Shown here: positions 26,346 through 35,959 of the stretch, piece by piece
Numbering within the stretch: the first letter of the stretch is position 1
Layout: each line of letters starts with the position of its first letter
Assembly (NCBI GenBank): GCA_041395905.1
Contig: JAWKZP010000003.1
Span: forward strand, 248,001 to 312,000
Reading direction: 5' to 3'
Source: UBA7803 sp041395905
GTDB taxonomy: Bacteria > Pseudomonadota > Gammaproteobacteria > Pseudomonadales > Azotimanducaceae
Length of the DNA stretch: 64,000 nt
Made by a program: the position numbers and the translations under genes
Notes under the pieces: generated by a model
Databases searched by the model: none
What the model was told of the DNA's origin: nothing
Seen by the model: only the letters and a program-made list of their open reading frames with translations

Positions 26346-28741
26346 TCAGCGACCCAGCCCGTGAGTGATCTCGATACCGAAGCGGCGCGGCTCGCCCCAG
26401 TATTTGGTGACCGTGCCGGAACGGCTCGGACCGCTGGAAAGATCGATGGGCGCCGGCGAAGTACTCGCGATCGAGCAGGTTCGAACCCACAACGAGACGC
26501 TGGTACGCCCGTTCGGCAGCTCCCACACAAGGCGCGCATCAGCAGGCCGTACTTGCCCTGACGCGACGTCCGCACGGTTTCCAGCGTGTTGTAGGTGCGC
26601 CCCCGGTAGGCCCAACCCACCTGGCCCGTGATCACTCCGCCTCGGTCCAGGGTCTGGGTATTGCCGATGCTGACGCTGTAGGTGTACGGCGCACCGCGGA
26701 TCATCTCCGAGTCGCTCAGGTCGCGCGTGATGGTTGATTCGATGAAATCCGGCGGGCCGCCGATCACATTGTCCTGGACGGTGAACTTGTCGTACTCGCC
26801 GTCGATCCAGCCGAACGAGCCCTGGGCGAACCAGCCGCCTGCGACCAGCACCGAGAACTCGCCCTCCACACCCCACAGCTTGGCTTCCTGGGCATTGATC
26901 AGATCCGCAGTCGCCTGGCCGTCCACCAGCCGGCCGACTGTGAGCTGCTGGTTCTCGTACGTGTTGTGGAACGCCGTGAGATTGACCAGGATGCTGCGAT
27001 CGAGCCAGGTGGACTTCATGCCCACCTCCCAGTTCTTCGAAATCTCAGGCTCGTAGGGCCGCATGCGCACGTCCTGATTGAAGCCGCCGCTGGAGTAGCC
27101 CTTGCTCCAACCACTATAGAGCATCACGTCGTCGTTCACCTGCCAGCTGACGATCACCCGCGGAGTGAGCTCGTCGAAGGACTTGTCGGTCTTGCAGGTG
27201 GTGCCGTTGGCAGGCGCGCTGCCGTCGGGACAGACCAGGGTGGGATCGAGAATGCCGATCGCCAGCGTCTGGCTGCGGGTGAACTTGCGCTCGTCCTCGC
27301 TGTAGCGCGCGCCCGCGGTCACCGACCAGGCGTCGTTGAAGTGATAGGTCACCTCGCCGAACGCGGCCCAGGACGAGTTCGTGGCATCGACTACCTGATT
27401 ACGGCTGCCGGTCAGCTGCACCAGCTGCGCGAAGTCTCCCAGGGTGGGCAGCCCCGGAATGCCCGAGGGCAGACAGAACACGGGCCAGTCGGCGCAGTCG
27501 GGTGCTGCCACGTTGCGGAAGATGGGAACCACCAGCGGATTGCGCGCGTTCTCTTCGAACGCATAGACGCCGGCCACCCAGTCGAGGCTGTCGTTCATCG
27601 CCGTGCCGGCGAGCCGGAACTCCTGGCTCCACTGATCGGACTTGCCTTCGTCGTAGGCGAGCACTTCCAGAAACGAGGCCGTGCCGACGGTGTCCGACGC
27701 CCAGCCCCAGGACTGATTGAGATCCTCCACGTCGCGGTACGCCGTGATCGAGGTCAGCTCGGCCCAGTCCATGTCGTAGTTCAAGGTCAGGTTCAGGCCG
27801 TAGGCATCGATGTTGCTGTCCGAGGGGTCGTTCTCGGAAGACTTGCCGAATCGCGTCGCGTTGCAGGTGTCCCGGATCTCGTCGTAGACGCCGAAGATGA
27901 ATGCGATGCTCGGCAGGAACGCCTGTGACTCCGCGCCGTTGTCCGGCTCGGTCCACTCGCAGGTGCCGAGCCCGCCCTTCTCCCGCGCCCGCTGGTAGTC
28001 GGCGATGACCAGCGCCCGGAACCTGTCGTTCGGCGTCCACAGCAGCGACGCGCGCGCGTTCTGAGAATTCTCGTCATTCCAGTCGTCGCCGGTGCCGGTG
28101 TTGTCCATGTAGCCGTCCGACTGCCGGTGCTGCGCGGCAATTCGGAACGCCAGCGTGTCGTTGACGGGCAGGTTGACCATGGCCTCGGCCTTGATCTGGC
28201 CGTCGTTGCCGAAGCCGCCGCCAACCCGATAGTCGAACTCGGACTCAGGCCGTTTGGAGATCACGTGCACCAGACCGGCCGTCGTGTTGCGGCCGAACAG
28301 CGTGCCCTGCGGGCCGCGCAGCACCTCCACTCGCTCCACGTCCATGAAGTCGAACACCGCACCCTGCGGCCGGCCGAGATAGACACCGTCCTGATAGATG
28401 CCGATCTTGGGGTCCTGGGTCGGTGACCAGTTGACCTGACCGATACCGCGCAGAAACACCTGCGCGGTGTTCTTGTTGGAGCTCGACGCATCGAACGAAA
28501 GGTTGGGCGTGACACGGGTAAGGTCGGTCATGTCCTGAGCCGCCCGGTCCTGCAGCTGGTCGCCGGTCAGGGCGGTAACTGGAATGGGCACGCTCTGCGC
28601 GGTTTCCTCGCGCCGGCGGGCGGTGACGACGATCTCTTCGATGGTCATGCTCCGATCGCCTTCCGCCGCCTGTGCGGGACGGACCATCAGAGGCATGAGC
28701 AGGGTGCAGGCACACGCCAGCAGTACCGGTTTACGCAGCAT
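26346..28741 (-). pseudogene. TonB-dependent outer-membrane receptor, broken by three indels near its 3' end
   Basis: A receptor of about 799 residues after frame repair. It has a signal peptide ending AQA, a TonB box (EEIVVTARRREE), a plug domain and a 22-strand barrel of the type common for hydrophobic catabolic substrates. The last 60 residues are spread over three frames: one A appears lost near 26539, one G lost at 26486-26488 and one C gained at 26448-26450. Repaired, the tail contains ARLVWELPNGRTS, SNLLDREYFAGA, IDLSSGPSRSG and a final GIEITHGLGR with the stop at 26346. The barrel end is needed for outer-membrane insertion, so the gene is either dead or mis-sequenced. The P450 follows. 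Confidence 0.85.
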
Positions 28742-28947
28742 CTCTCTCCCCTTACTGGGTGGATTCCCAGGTTCTCGCTCGGTGCCGACGACGTACTTCC
28801 GGCATTGGCCATGAGTCTATCTCATTGACGGTCCCCGTGCGCAATCACCCCCACCACGTCAGCGCGGACCCGTGCGGCAGATCGGCTGGCCGCTCGCGCG
28901 CAGCCGGGGATATACTGGCACCAAAGTCACGTCCGGGGGGATCGGCG

Positions 28948-29808
28948 ATGGCCGCAAGCTTCACTGTCGAGCCGTTGAATGCCACCTTCGGCGCCACCGT
29001 GACCGGATTGAACCTGGCAGACCTGGACGACGACACGTTCGACGAGCTGTATCGCGTGTGGCTCGACTACGCGCTGCTGATTTTCCCGGAACAGCATCTT
29101 TCCAACGACGAGCAGACCGAATTCGCGCAGCGCTTCGGCGAGCTGGAGTTTGCCCTGGCGCCCATCAGCAACGTACGCAGGGACGGCAGCGTGCGCGCTG
29201 ACGAAGACACCGACGACGTGGTTCAGGTGCTCAAGGGCAACATGGGCTGGCATCACGACAGCACCTACATGCCGGTGCAGGCCAAGGGTGCGGTGTTCAC
29301 CGCGCATGTCGTGCCGACCCGCGGCGGCGAGACCGGCTGGGCGGACATGCGCGCGGCATACGACGCACTCGACGAGGCGACCCGTGAACGGATTTCGCAC
29401 CTGTCTGCCTATCATTCCCTGCACCACAGCCAGGCCAAGATCGGTCACGTGCCGAAGACCGGCAGCGACTACAACGGCTACGGCTTTCACGTTGCCGAGG
29501 CGCCGCTGCGCCCGCTGGTGAAAGTTCATCCGGAAACCGGGCGCCGGTCGCTGCTGATCGGCAGACACGCGTACGGCGTCCCGGGGTTGAGCGAGGCAGA
29601 GTCCGAGGCCCTGCTCGAGCGGCTGCTGGATTTCGCCTGCCAGCCGCCACGCATCCACTACCACAGCTGGACGCCCGGCGACGCGGTGCTCTGGGACAAC
29701 CGCTGCCTGCTGCATCGCGCCTGCCCCTGGGACATGCGCGAACGGCGGATCATGTATCACGCCCGCATCGCCGGCGACCAGGAAACCGAGTTCGCGGCCA
29801 GCGCCTGA
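28948..29808 (+). CDS. TauD/TfdA-family 2-oxoglutarate dioxygenase
   Basis: A 286-residue Fe(II)/2-oxoglutarate oxygenase of the TauD/TfdA family, which includes taurine, alkylsulfate and phenoxyacetate dioxygenases. The HxD ligands are in GWHHDSTYMP, the distal His lies in LWDNRCLLHRACPWD, and a following Arg would bind 2-oxoglutarate. The N-terminus TVEPLNATFGATVTGLNL is the family's usual start; ATG 28948 follows a GGGGGG run. A TATACT -10-like element sits at 28911-28916. It is divergent from the TonB receptor and upstream of a PF10118-like gene. Confidence 0.9.
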   Translation: MAASFTVEPLNATFGATVTGLNLADLDDDTFDELYRVWLDYALLIFPEQHLSNDEQTEFAQRFGELEFALAPISNVRRDGSVRADEDTDDVVQVLKGNMGWHHDSTYMPVQAKGAVFTAHVVPTRGGETGWADMRAAYDALDEATRERISHLSAYHSLHHSQAKIGHVPKTGSDYNGYGFHVAEAPLRPLVKVHPETGRRSLLIGRHAYGVPGLSEAESEALLERLLDFACQPPRIHYHSWTPGDAVLWDNRCLLHRACPWDMRERRIMYHARIAGDQETEFAASA

Positions 29809-29879
29809 AACGGCGGTTGCCCGCAGGGGCGCACGCCGGGTAGGCTCGCGCCTCAACGCCAGAAAGCAGGAATCTGCTG

Positions 29880-30695
29880 ATGCACCCGATACCGGTACGA
29901 CGCCTGAACCTGGAAATTCCTGCCGCGGAGGAATTCGAACCCGCCTACATGGCGCGCTCGGCGGTGATTTCCTACCACTTCACCGGGCTCGGCCTGTACG
30001 TCGCGCTGCTCGAGCCGTTCATCGTCAAGTCCATGCGCCGGGTGATTGGCCAGATCACCGACGACGCCCTGCGCGAAGAGGTGGACCGTTTCTGCCGCCA
30101 GGAGGCGCAGCACTATCAACAGCACGAGCGCTTCAACGCGGTGGTGCTGGCACAGGACTATCCCGGGCTGCAGGCGCGCGTCGATCGCCTGGCCGCAGAT
30201 TTCGAGCGCTTTCTCAGCGACCGCAGCGACCGCTTCCGGATCGGTTTCGTCGAGGGCTTCGAAGCCTACACCACTCAGGGCGCGCTGGAGATTCTCGCTT
30301 CGAGGGTCTGCGACCACCCGCGTACCGACCCCCGCTTCGGCCACCTGTTCCGCTGGCACATGCTGGAGGAAATCGAGCACCGCAACGTGGCCTTCGACAT
30401 GTATCAGCACCTGTACGGCGGTTACCTGTACCGGGCACGCATGTGCTGGGTGGCGCAGAGTCACATCCTGCGCTTCATTCGCGATTGCACCGAGATCATG
30501 TCGGCTGCGGATGTGGCCCGCCATGGGCCGCAATACCGTGTGCGGCTGATCGAGAAGGTCGTCGGCGGCTGGGGCCGCACTGCCAAGCGGGTGCGTTCCA
30601 TGCTGCCCGGGTACACCCCGCACAAGTATCAGGTGCCCAAATCCGTGGCGGAACTGTCCGCCTACTACAGCGAGCTGGCGGTCAGCGCGACCTGA
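29880..30695 (+). CDS. Predicted metal-dependent hydrolase (PF10118-like, ferritin-like di-metal)
   Basis: A 271-residue helical protein with two conserved Glu/His motifs: RQEAQHYQQH around residue 77 and MLEEIEHRNVAFD around residue 160. This pattern defines a family annotated as predicted metal-dependent hydrolases, whose ligand spacing looks like a ferritin-like di-iron site. Function is not established. It follows the TauD dioxygenase by 71 bp on the same strand and is convergent with the Baeyer-Villiger-type monooxygenase, so it may be another oxidative enzyme of this cluster. Confidence 0.8.
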   Translation: MHPIPVRRLNLEIPAAEEFEPAYMARSAVISYHFTGLGLYVALLEPFIVKSMRRVIGQITDDALREEVDRFCRQEAQHYQQHERFNAVVLAQDYPGLQARVDRLAADFERFLSDRSDRFRIGFVEGFEAYTTQGALEILASRVCDHPRTDPRFGHLFRWHMLEEIEHRNVAFDMYQHLYGGYLYRARMCWVAQSHILRFIRDCTEIMSAADVARHGPQYRVRLIEKVVGGWGRTAKRVRSMLPGYTPHKYQVPKSVAELSAYYSELAVSAT

Positions 30696-30720
30696 GTCGG
30701 GCCGCCGCCACGTAACGGGC

Positions 30721-32544
30721 TCAGCTGACGCTGAGCCCCTGCATCTGGCCTTCCTCGCGCCAGTCTTCCAGCAGCTTGTAGAACGCCACCGGCCCCAGGC
30801 CATAATTGGTGTTCTGCAGCGAACGCTCCTCAGGCCGCCCCTCGTTGTTGTAGTAGCCGGGCGTGCAGTCGGCCAGAAACTTCTCGTTCATGCGGCCGAG
30901 CTGGACGATGGTTTCCACCCAGGCGTTTTCTGCCTGCTCCGTGGCCTCCACGATCTTGTGATTGCCGGTGAGGCACTGCTTGATGACGTAGGCGAGGTGC
31001 TTGCTCTGCTCGTTGAGGGCATGAGGATAGTTCGCCGTGAAGCCGGACTGGCCGTTGGTGCCCATGATGAACAGGTTCGGGAAGTCGTGGCTGTGCATGC
31101 CGTGCAGCGTGCGCATGCCGCCCTGCCACTTCTCCGTGAGGGTAATGCCGCCGCGCCCGTGGGTCTCGTAGCCGCAACGCCGCGAGTAGGACGTGCCCAC
31201 CTCGAACCCGGTACCGAAGATGATGCAGTCAACCGGGTACTCGACGCCGTTGGCCACGACACCGTTCTCGGTAATGCGCTCCACGCCCTTGCCGTCCGTG
31301 TTCACCAGCGTGACGTTGGGCCGGTTGAACGTGGGCAGGTAATCGTCGTGAAAGCATGGCCGCTTGCAGAACTGCCGGTAGTAAGGCTTGAGGGCCTCGG
31401 CCACCTCGGGATCCTGCACGATCTTGTCCACCCGGGCCCGGATCTGCTCCATCTTCTGGAAGTCGGCCAGCTCCATCTTCTGCGACAGCGCCTCCGGGGA
31501 GAGATCCGGCTCGTCTTCGTTGCGCACCATGAACAGCAGGTTGCGGATGATCTCGGTCCAGCCATCCTTCACCAGGTCTTCTTCCTGCACACCGCCGGAA
31601 ACCAGGATGTTGAAGTTGTCCATGCGCTTCTGGTGCCAGCCCGGTTCCAGGCTGCGCACCCATTCGTGATCGGTGGGACGGTCGTTGCGCTCGTCGATGG
31701 ACGACGGCGTACGCTGGAACACGTACAGGTGCCTGGCGCTCTCGCCCAGGTGCGGTACGCACTGCACGGCTGTCGCGCCGGTGCCGATGATCGCCACGGT
31801 CTTGTCACGCAGCCCGGTGAGGTTGCCCTCGGCGCTGCCGCCCGTGTAGTCGTAGTCCCAGCGGCTGGTGTGAAAGGTATGGCCCTTGTACCTGTCGATG
31901 CCGGGAATGCCCGGCAACTTCGGCCGGTTCAGCGGCCCATTGGACTGAGCGACGAAGCGCGCCTTCATGCGGTCGCCGCGATTGGTCTCGATGATCCAGT
32001 GTCCGCTGGCGTCGTCCCAGCGCAGAGCTGTCACCTCGGTCTGAAACAGCGCGTCGTCGTACAGATCGTATTTGCGCGCGATCTCCTGGCTGTACCAGAG
32101 AATTTCCTTGCCGGTGGAGTACTTCTTCTCCGGCATGTAACCCACCTCTTCGAGCAGCGGCAGGTATACATAGGACTCGATGTCACAGGCGGCGCCCGGG
32201 TACCGGTTCCAGTACCAGGTGCCACCGAAGTCCCCGCCCTTTTCGATCACGCGGATGCTCTTCACGCCCGCCTCGCGCAGCCGCGCGCCGGCGAGCAGCC
32301 CACCGAAGCCGCCGCCGATGACCGCAACCTCGACTTCGTCGAACAGCGGCTCCCGTTCGATCCGCTCGTCCAGGTAGGGATCATCGACGTAGTGCGAAAA
32401 GTCACCCTTGACCTCTATGTACTGCTGGTTGCCGTCGTCACGCAGGCGCTTGTCGCGCTCCGTGCGGTACTTCTCGCGCAGCGAATCCGGATCGAAGCCG
32501 AGATCCGTGCTGGACGTGTGGGCGCTGTTCGTGCTGTTGGCCAT
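30721..32544 (-). CDS. Flavin monooxygenase, Baeyer-Villiger type
   Basis: A 607-residue FAD/NADPH monooxygenase converting ketones to esters or lactones. The N-terminal extension of about 70 residues and the first dinucleotide fold GGGFGG at 77-82 are followed by the family fingerprint YKGHTFHTSRWDYDY (F-x-G-x-x-x-H-x-x-x-W) and a second fold with GTGATAVQ for NADPH. The ATG at 32544 is preferred over an in-frame upstream start, since GGAGC precedes it at usual spacing. The upstream region carries a perfect FNR-type site and a matching -10. It is downstream of a nitronate monooxygenase gene and convergent with the PF10118-like gene. Confidence 0.93.
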   Translation of the reverse strand: MANSTNSAHTSSTDLGFDPDSLREKYRTERDKRLRDDGNQQYIEVKGDFSHYVDDPYLDERIEREPLFDEVEVAVIGGGFGGLLAGARLREAGVKSIRVIEKGGDFGGTWYWNRYPGAACDIESYVYLPLLEEVGYMPEKKYSTGKEILWYSQEIARKYDLYDDALFQTEVTALRWDDASGHWIIETNRGDRMKARFVAQSNGPLNRPKLPGIPGIDRYKGHTFHTSRWDYDYTGGSAEGNLTGLRDKTVAIIGTGATAVQCVPHLGESARHLYVFQRTPSSIDERNDRPTDHEWVRSLEPGWHQKRMDNFNILVSGGVQEEDLVKDGWTEIIRNLLFMVRNEDEPDLSPEALSQKMELADFQKMEQIRARVDKIVQDPEVAEALKPYYRQFCKRPCFHDDYLPTFNRPNVTLVNTDGKGVERITENGVVANGVEYPVDCIIFGTGFEVGTSYSRRCGYETHGRGGITLTEKWQGGMRTLHGMHSHDFPNLFIMGTNGQSGFTANYPHALNEQSKHLAYVIKQCLTGNHKIVEATEQAENAWVETIVQLGRMNEKFLADCTPGYYNNEGRPEERSLQNTNYGLGPVAFYKLLEDWREEGQMQGLSVS

Positions 32545-32588
32545 GTCTGATGCTGCTCCTGCAATTTCCACCAATCGATTGATACTGA

Positions 32589-32629
32589 ATTCTGGCGCCC
32601 GGCCGGACCGGGAATTTGATCTGGATCAA
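32589..32629 (-). promoter_or_regulatory. FNR/ANR-type binding site with class II-spaced -10 element upstream of the monooxygenase
   Basis: TTGATCTGGATCAA at 32616-32629 matches the FNR consensus TTGAT-N4-ATCAA in all ten defined positions. On the minus strand a -10-like CAGAAT (32589-32594) lies where it should for a site centred 41.5 bp before transcription start. The predicted transcript begins about 35-40 bp before the monooxygenase ATG. Actual binding is inference. Confidence 0.6.
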
Positions 32630-32646
32630 CTCCCGCCGGCGGCTGA

Positions 32647-33804
32647 TCAGTCCTCCATCACCGCCTTGAGGCGCTCGGTTGCCGCCAGAAAGTCTTCCAT
32701 GAACTCGTAGACGACCTGACGGGTGCTCTGAATCTCGTTCATGAGCCCTACACCCTGCCCGACCCAGAACGTGGCCAGCTGCCGTGCGCCCTGGTGGCCG
32801 CCCTCGGCCAGCTTGGCCACCTTGCCGAGCGCCGGTTCCGCCACCAGTGCCTGCAGGGGCATGGGCAGCGCGTCCGGCGCGTCCTCGCTCTCCCAGGCAT
32901 CCGTCCACGGAGAGCGCAGCTGCCGGGAATACTTGCCCGTGCGGCTGCGTGAGCGCACCGTCTGGCGCGAGGTTGCTGCGAGAAACTTTTCCTTGATGAC
33001 CGGCGAAGTGAACGCCTCGGTGGTGGTCAGCCACATGGAGCCGGTCCAGGCGCCGTGCGCGCCCATGGCCATGCAGGCCGCCAGCTGGCGCCCGGTGATG
33101 ATGCCGCCCGCCGCGAGGATGGGAATGTCGCCGTACGCCTTCACCGCTTCCACCACTTCCGGCACCAGCACCAGGGTCGAGACCTCCCCGCAGTGCCCGC
33201 CGGCCTCCGTACCGGCAACCACCAGAATGTCGACTCCCGCTTCAGCCTGTTTCACCGCGTGCTCCCTGGAGCCCACCAGGGCGGCCACCGCCACGCCGCG
33301 GGCCTTGCCCATCTCGAGCATCCGCCGGGGCGGCACGCCCAGCGCGTTGGCCACCAGCTTCACCGGATGGGAAAACACCACATCGAGCATGTCAGCGGCC
33401 TTGGCCTCGCCGAGAAAGGCATTGCTGCTGCGCGCCTGATGCTGGTACAGATCGGCCGTATCGATGCCATGCTGCGCGAGGATCTGCGCCGCGAAGTCGC
33501 GATGCGCGGACGGCAGGATCTCGGTCATGCTCCTGGGCCCATCGCCCTGCTCCGCCATGCTGGTGGGCACGATCAGATCGACGCCGTAGGGCCTGCCATC
33601 GACGCGCTCATCAATCCAGCCAAGCTCGAAATCCAGCTGTTCGGGCGTCAGCCCGGCGGCGCCCAGCACGCCCATGCCACCTGCCCTGCTGATCTCGACG
33701 ATCACGTCGCGGCAATGGTTGAAGCCCACCAGCGGAAACTCGATTCCGAGCAGATCACAGATCGGTGAATGCAAAACCTGTTCCTCCGTTGTCGGTCGGT
33801 GCAT
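32647..33804 (-). CDS. Nitronate monooxygenase family flavoprotein
   Basis: A 385-residue FMN-dependent TIM-barrel enzyme of the 2-nitropropane dioxygenase/nitronate monooxygenase family, often found in catabolic operons for steroids or terpenoids with an unproven role. Seen are the N-terminal PLVGFNHCRDVIVEISRAGG, the glycine-rich phosphate-binding GTEAGGHCGE and ILAAGGIITGRQL. ATG 33804 has a weak ribosome site and lies 14 bp after the stop of the upstream PhyH gene, suggesting translational coupling. The FNR-type site in the gap after this gene could act on the next gene independently. Confidence 0.87.
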   Translation of the reverse strand: MHRPTTEEQVLHSPICDLLGIEFPLVGFNHCRDVIVEISRAGGMGVLGAAGLTPEQLDFELGWIDERVDGRPYGVDLIVPTSMAEQGDGPRSMTEILPSAHRDFAAQILAQHGIDTADLYQHQARSSNAFLGEAKAADMLDVVFSHPVKLVANALGVPPRRMLEMGKARGVAVAALVGSREHAVKQAEAGVDILVVAGTEAGGHCGEVSTLVLVPEVVEAVKAYGDIPILAAGGIITGRQLAACMAMGAHGAWTGSMWLTTTEAFTSPVIKEKFLAATSRQTVRSRSRTGKYSRQLRSPWTDAWESEDAPDALPMPLQALVAEPALGKVAKLAEGGHQGARQLATFWVGQGVGLMNEIQSTRQVVYEFMEDFLAATERLKAVMED

Positions 33805-33818
33805 GGCCGTGGGCGCGC

Positions 33819-35042
33819 TCAGCGGTCCCGACAGCGCTCCAGCAGCGACCGGAAGCGTTCGTTGCGATGCGTCTCGTGCGCCTGCTGGATGCGGGCCAGC
33901 GCGAACTGCCGCACGTCCAGATTCTCCACGTCGGCCGGCGACAGCGCACCCACGTGGCGATAGCTGCCCTGGTCCATTTCGTTGCGCACGTGTACCAGCG
34001 CGCCGTTGGGGTCGCCGGCTCTGCCGTTGCCCGTGTAGCCGTACCCTTCGACCATGCTCGATACGGCTGTAGCCTGCAGTCCTGCGCGCATCAGGAACCT
34101 GGGGCTGGCCTGCGCCAGCACCTCCGGGCTGATGGTGAGGGCAAAGTTTTCCTGCTGGCGGACCCACGGCTTGACCGTTGAATTGGTGATCACATAGCGC
34201 AACCGGTCGGACCGGTTCACCGCACCGCCGTGCAGCGTGCGGCCGTCCATGATCAGAATCGAGCCGCCCGGCGCCTCGAGGTTGATCGGCGGCGGCAGCT
34301 CGCCGTAGCGCTCACCGCCGCTGCCATTGCAGCGGTGCGACCCCGGAATCAGCAGGGTTCCACCGTTGACCTCGTCGACGTCCTGCAGGATGTAGATCGT
34401 GTTCACCAGCGCCGGACCTTCGGTGAACGGAAACGGTGCCAGAAAACCCTGATCCTGATGCATGCCCTGGGGATGGCAGTCGGGAAAGGAAATGTTCGAG
34501 ATGAAGCTGAAGTGGTTCCAGCCCGGACCGAGCAGCTCATCGAGCAGACGCTCGATCACCGGGCCCGCCTGCACGGCGTCGGGATCGTGCTCCATGCAGC
34601 GCACGAACACCTCGCCCTTGTTGACGAGTGCCCACACGTGCTGCTGCGCGGGGCTCAGATGCGCGATGCCGAGGGCACGCTCCGCCGCCGCCTGCTCGGC
34701 CACGCGCTCCCGCAACCTGCGGCACTGGGATTCGGAAACACCGGCTTCGATCAGGCAGAATCCCCAGTCGTAGAGATCGTGGCGCATGGCCTGCAGATCC
34801 CGGGTGGGGCGCGGCAGGCGTTTGTCACGCCAGTACGGGTGTTTGCGGGCGACCGTGGTGTCGTAGTACCAGCCATTGCCCCACTCGAGCGCTTCGTGCG
34901 CCGCCGGCACCCGCAGCCAGGGATTGTGCCGCAGCAGAGAACGGTAGGGCTCACCCGAGGCGAGAAACTCACGGTACGGCGCAAACGCCTCAGTCGAGGC
35001 CGCCGCCACCGCCTCAGGGCTGTATTCGGCTGGTACGCTCAT
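33819..35042 (-). CDS. Phytanoyl-CoA dioxygenase (PhyH) family protein, large form
   Basis: A 407-residue Fe(II)/2-oxoglutarate oxygenase, longer than the PhyH protein at 24.2 kb through N- and C-terminal extensions. The HxD pair is in GMHQDQGFLAPF, the distal His in GRTLHGGAVNRS with the 2-oxoglutarate Arg nearby, and PGGSILIMD is the strand before it. The start ATG 35042 has a strong GGAGGGGGA site. It lies between an alpha/beta hydrolase (47 bp upstream) and nitronate monooxygenase, on the same strand, as part of an operon of oxidative enzymes. Confidence 0.9.
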   Translation of the reverse strand: MSVPAEYSPEAVAAASTEAFAPYREFLASGEPYRSLLRHNPWLRVPAAHEALEWGNGWYYDTTVARKHPYWRDKRLPRPTRDLQAMRHDLYDWGFCLIEAGVSESQCRRLRERVAEQAAAERALGIAHLSPAQQHVWALVNKGEVFVRCMEHDPDAVQAGPVIERLLDELLGPGWNHFSFISNISFPDCHPQGMHQDQGFLAPFPFTEGPALVNTIYILQDVDEVNGGTLLIPGSHRCNGSGGERYGELPPPINLEAPGGSILIMDGRTLHGGAVNRSDRLRYVITNSTVKPWVRQQENFALTISPEVLAQASPRFLMRAGLQATAVSSMVEGYGYTGNGRAGDPNGALVHVRNEMDQGSYRHVGALSPADVENLDVRQFALARIQQAHETHRNERFRSLLERCRDR

Positions 35043-35089
35043 TCCCCCTCCCTTCGCCCGCCGCCTGGGCCCGCGGACGCGACGGTGCG

Positions 35090-35959
35090 TCACAGATGCG
35101 CAACGAACCAGTCGCGCGCCAGACGGGCGCTCTCCCGATAGTTGCGATCGTAGATGTCGTAGTGCGTGCCGGGGAAGACCCGGTAATCCACCAGCGTGCC
35201 CTCCGGGATCGCCTGTTTCGCCGCCAGCCCGGAGTTCTCCCGCCCACCGTACTCTTCGTCTTCCTGGTCGATGATCAGCGTCGGCACGCGCACGTTGCGT
35301 GCCGCCGCGCGCGGCCGGTACAGCCACATGGTGCGGAAGTCACCCGCGCCCTTGAGCGAATCCGGCATGCCGGCCGGGCGCGGAACCACGTCCGTCTCGC
35401 CCCGGGCCATGGCTGTGGCGATCTGCTGACCCTCCGGCCCGATATGCGTGAATCCCTGCGCATCCGGCGCCTGCCCCATGCCCGGAACCCGGCTCACCAC
35501 GGCCTTCACCCGCGGATCGGTGCCGGCCAGATAGATGACGTGCCCGCCGCCGAAGCTCGAGCCCCAGAGCCCCAGGCGCTGCGGATCCACCGACGGTTCG
35601 GCCAGGAGATAATCGATGGCGTTGTGGATGTCCCGGTTCTGATCGAGCGGATCCACCACCTCGCGAACGGGCTTCGCCCGGACGCTGACGTAGCCGTCGG
35701 GGTCTGGGTCCGGTTGTCTGTCCATGGTCACCAGACGCGCATCGCTCTCGTACCAGCCGCGATAGTCGAACGTCAGGCAGACGAACCCCGCCTCGCAGAA
35801 ATACGGCGCGTAGGTACGACTCAGATGGGCCTTGGGTCCGGCCCAGCCGTGACACAGCAGGATCGCGGCGCGCCGCTCGCCGGCGCCGAGATCGTCCGGC
35901 ACGAACAGATCCGCCGCCATGCGCGTGCCCTCGCTCCAGATCGTGAGCTCCCGTTTCAT
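35090..35959 (-). CDS. Alpha/beta hydrolase (dienelactone hydrolase / X-Pro peptidase-like)
   Basis: A 289-residue alpha/beta hydrolase. ATG 35959 with GGAGGCA upstream is chosen over earlier in-frame codons that add a low-quality leader. The oxyanion region is LCHGWAG, the nucleophile elbow GSSFGGGH, an acid lies in LIIDQEDE and the His in FPGTHYDIYD. The family acts on esters, lactones or thioesters. It begins a leftward operon with PhyH, nitronate monooxygenase and, after a possible internal promoter, the Baeyer-Villiger-type monooxygenase. A hydrolase is the expected partner for the ester or lactone such an enzyme produces. Confidence 0.85.
   Translation of the reverse strand: MKRELTIWSEGTRMAADLFVPDDLGAGERRAAILLCHGWAGPKAHLSRTYAPYFCEAGFVCLTFDYRGWYESDARLVTMDRQPDPDPDGYVSVRAKPVREVVDPLDQNRDIHNAIDYLLAEPSVDPQRLGLWGSSFGGGHVIYLAGTDPRVKAVVSRVPGMGQAPDAQGFTHIGPEGQQIATAMARGETDVVPRPAGMPDSLKGAGDFRTMWLYRPRAAARNVRVPTLIIDQEDEEYGGRENSGLAAKQAIPEGTLVDYRVFPGTHYDIYDRNYRESARLARDWFVAHL

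Noticed and set aside
25106..28741. Continuous 1211-codon frame as a natural TonB receptor-P450 fusion protein
   Set aside because: The joint is made of low-quality sequence between two indels; the true receptor end is in neighbouring frames and the P450 has its own GGAGG and ATG.
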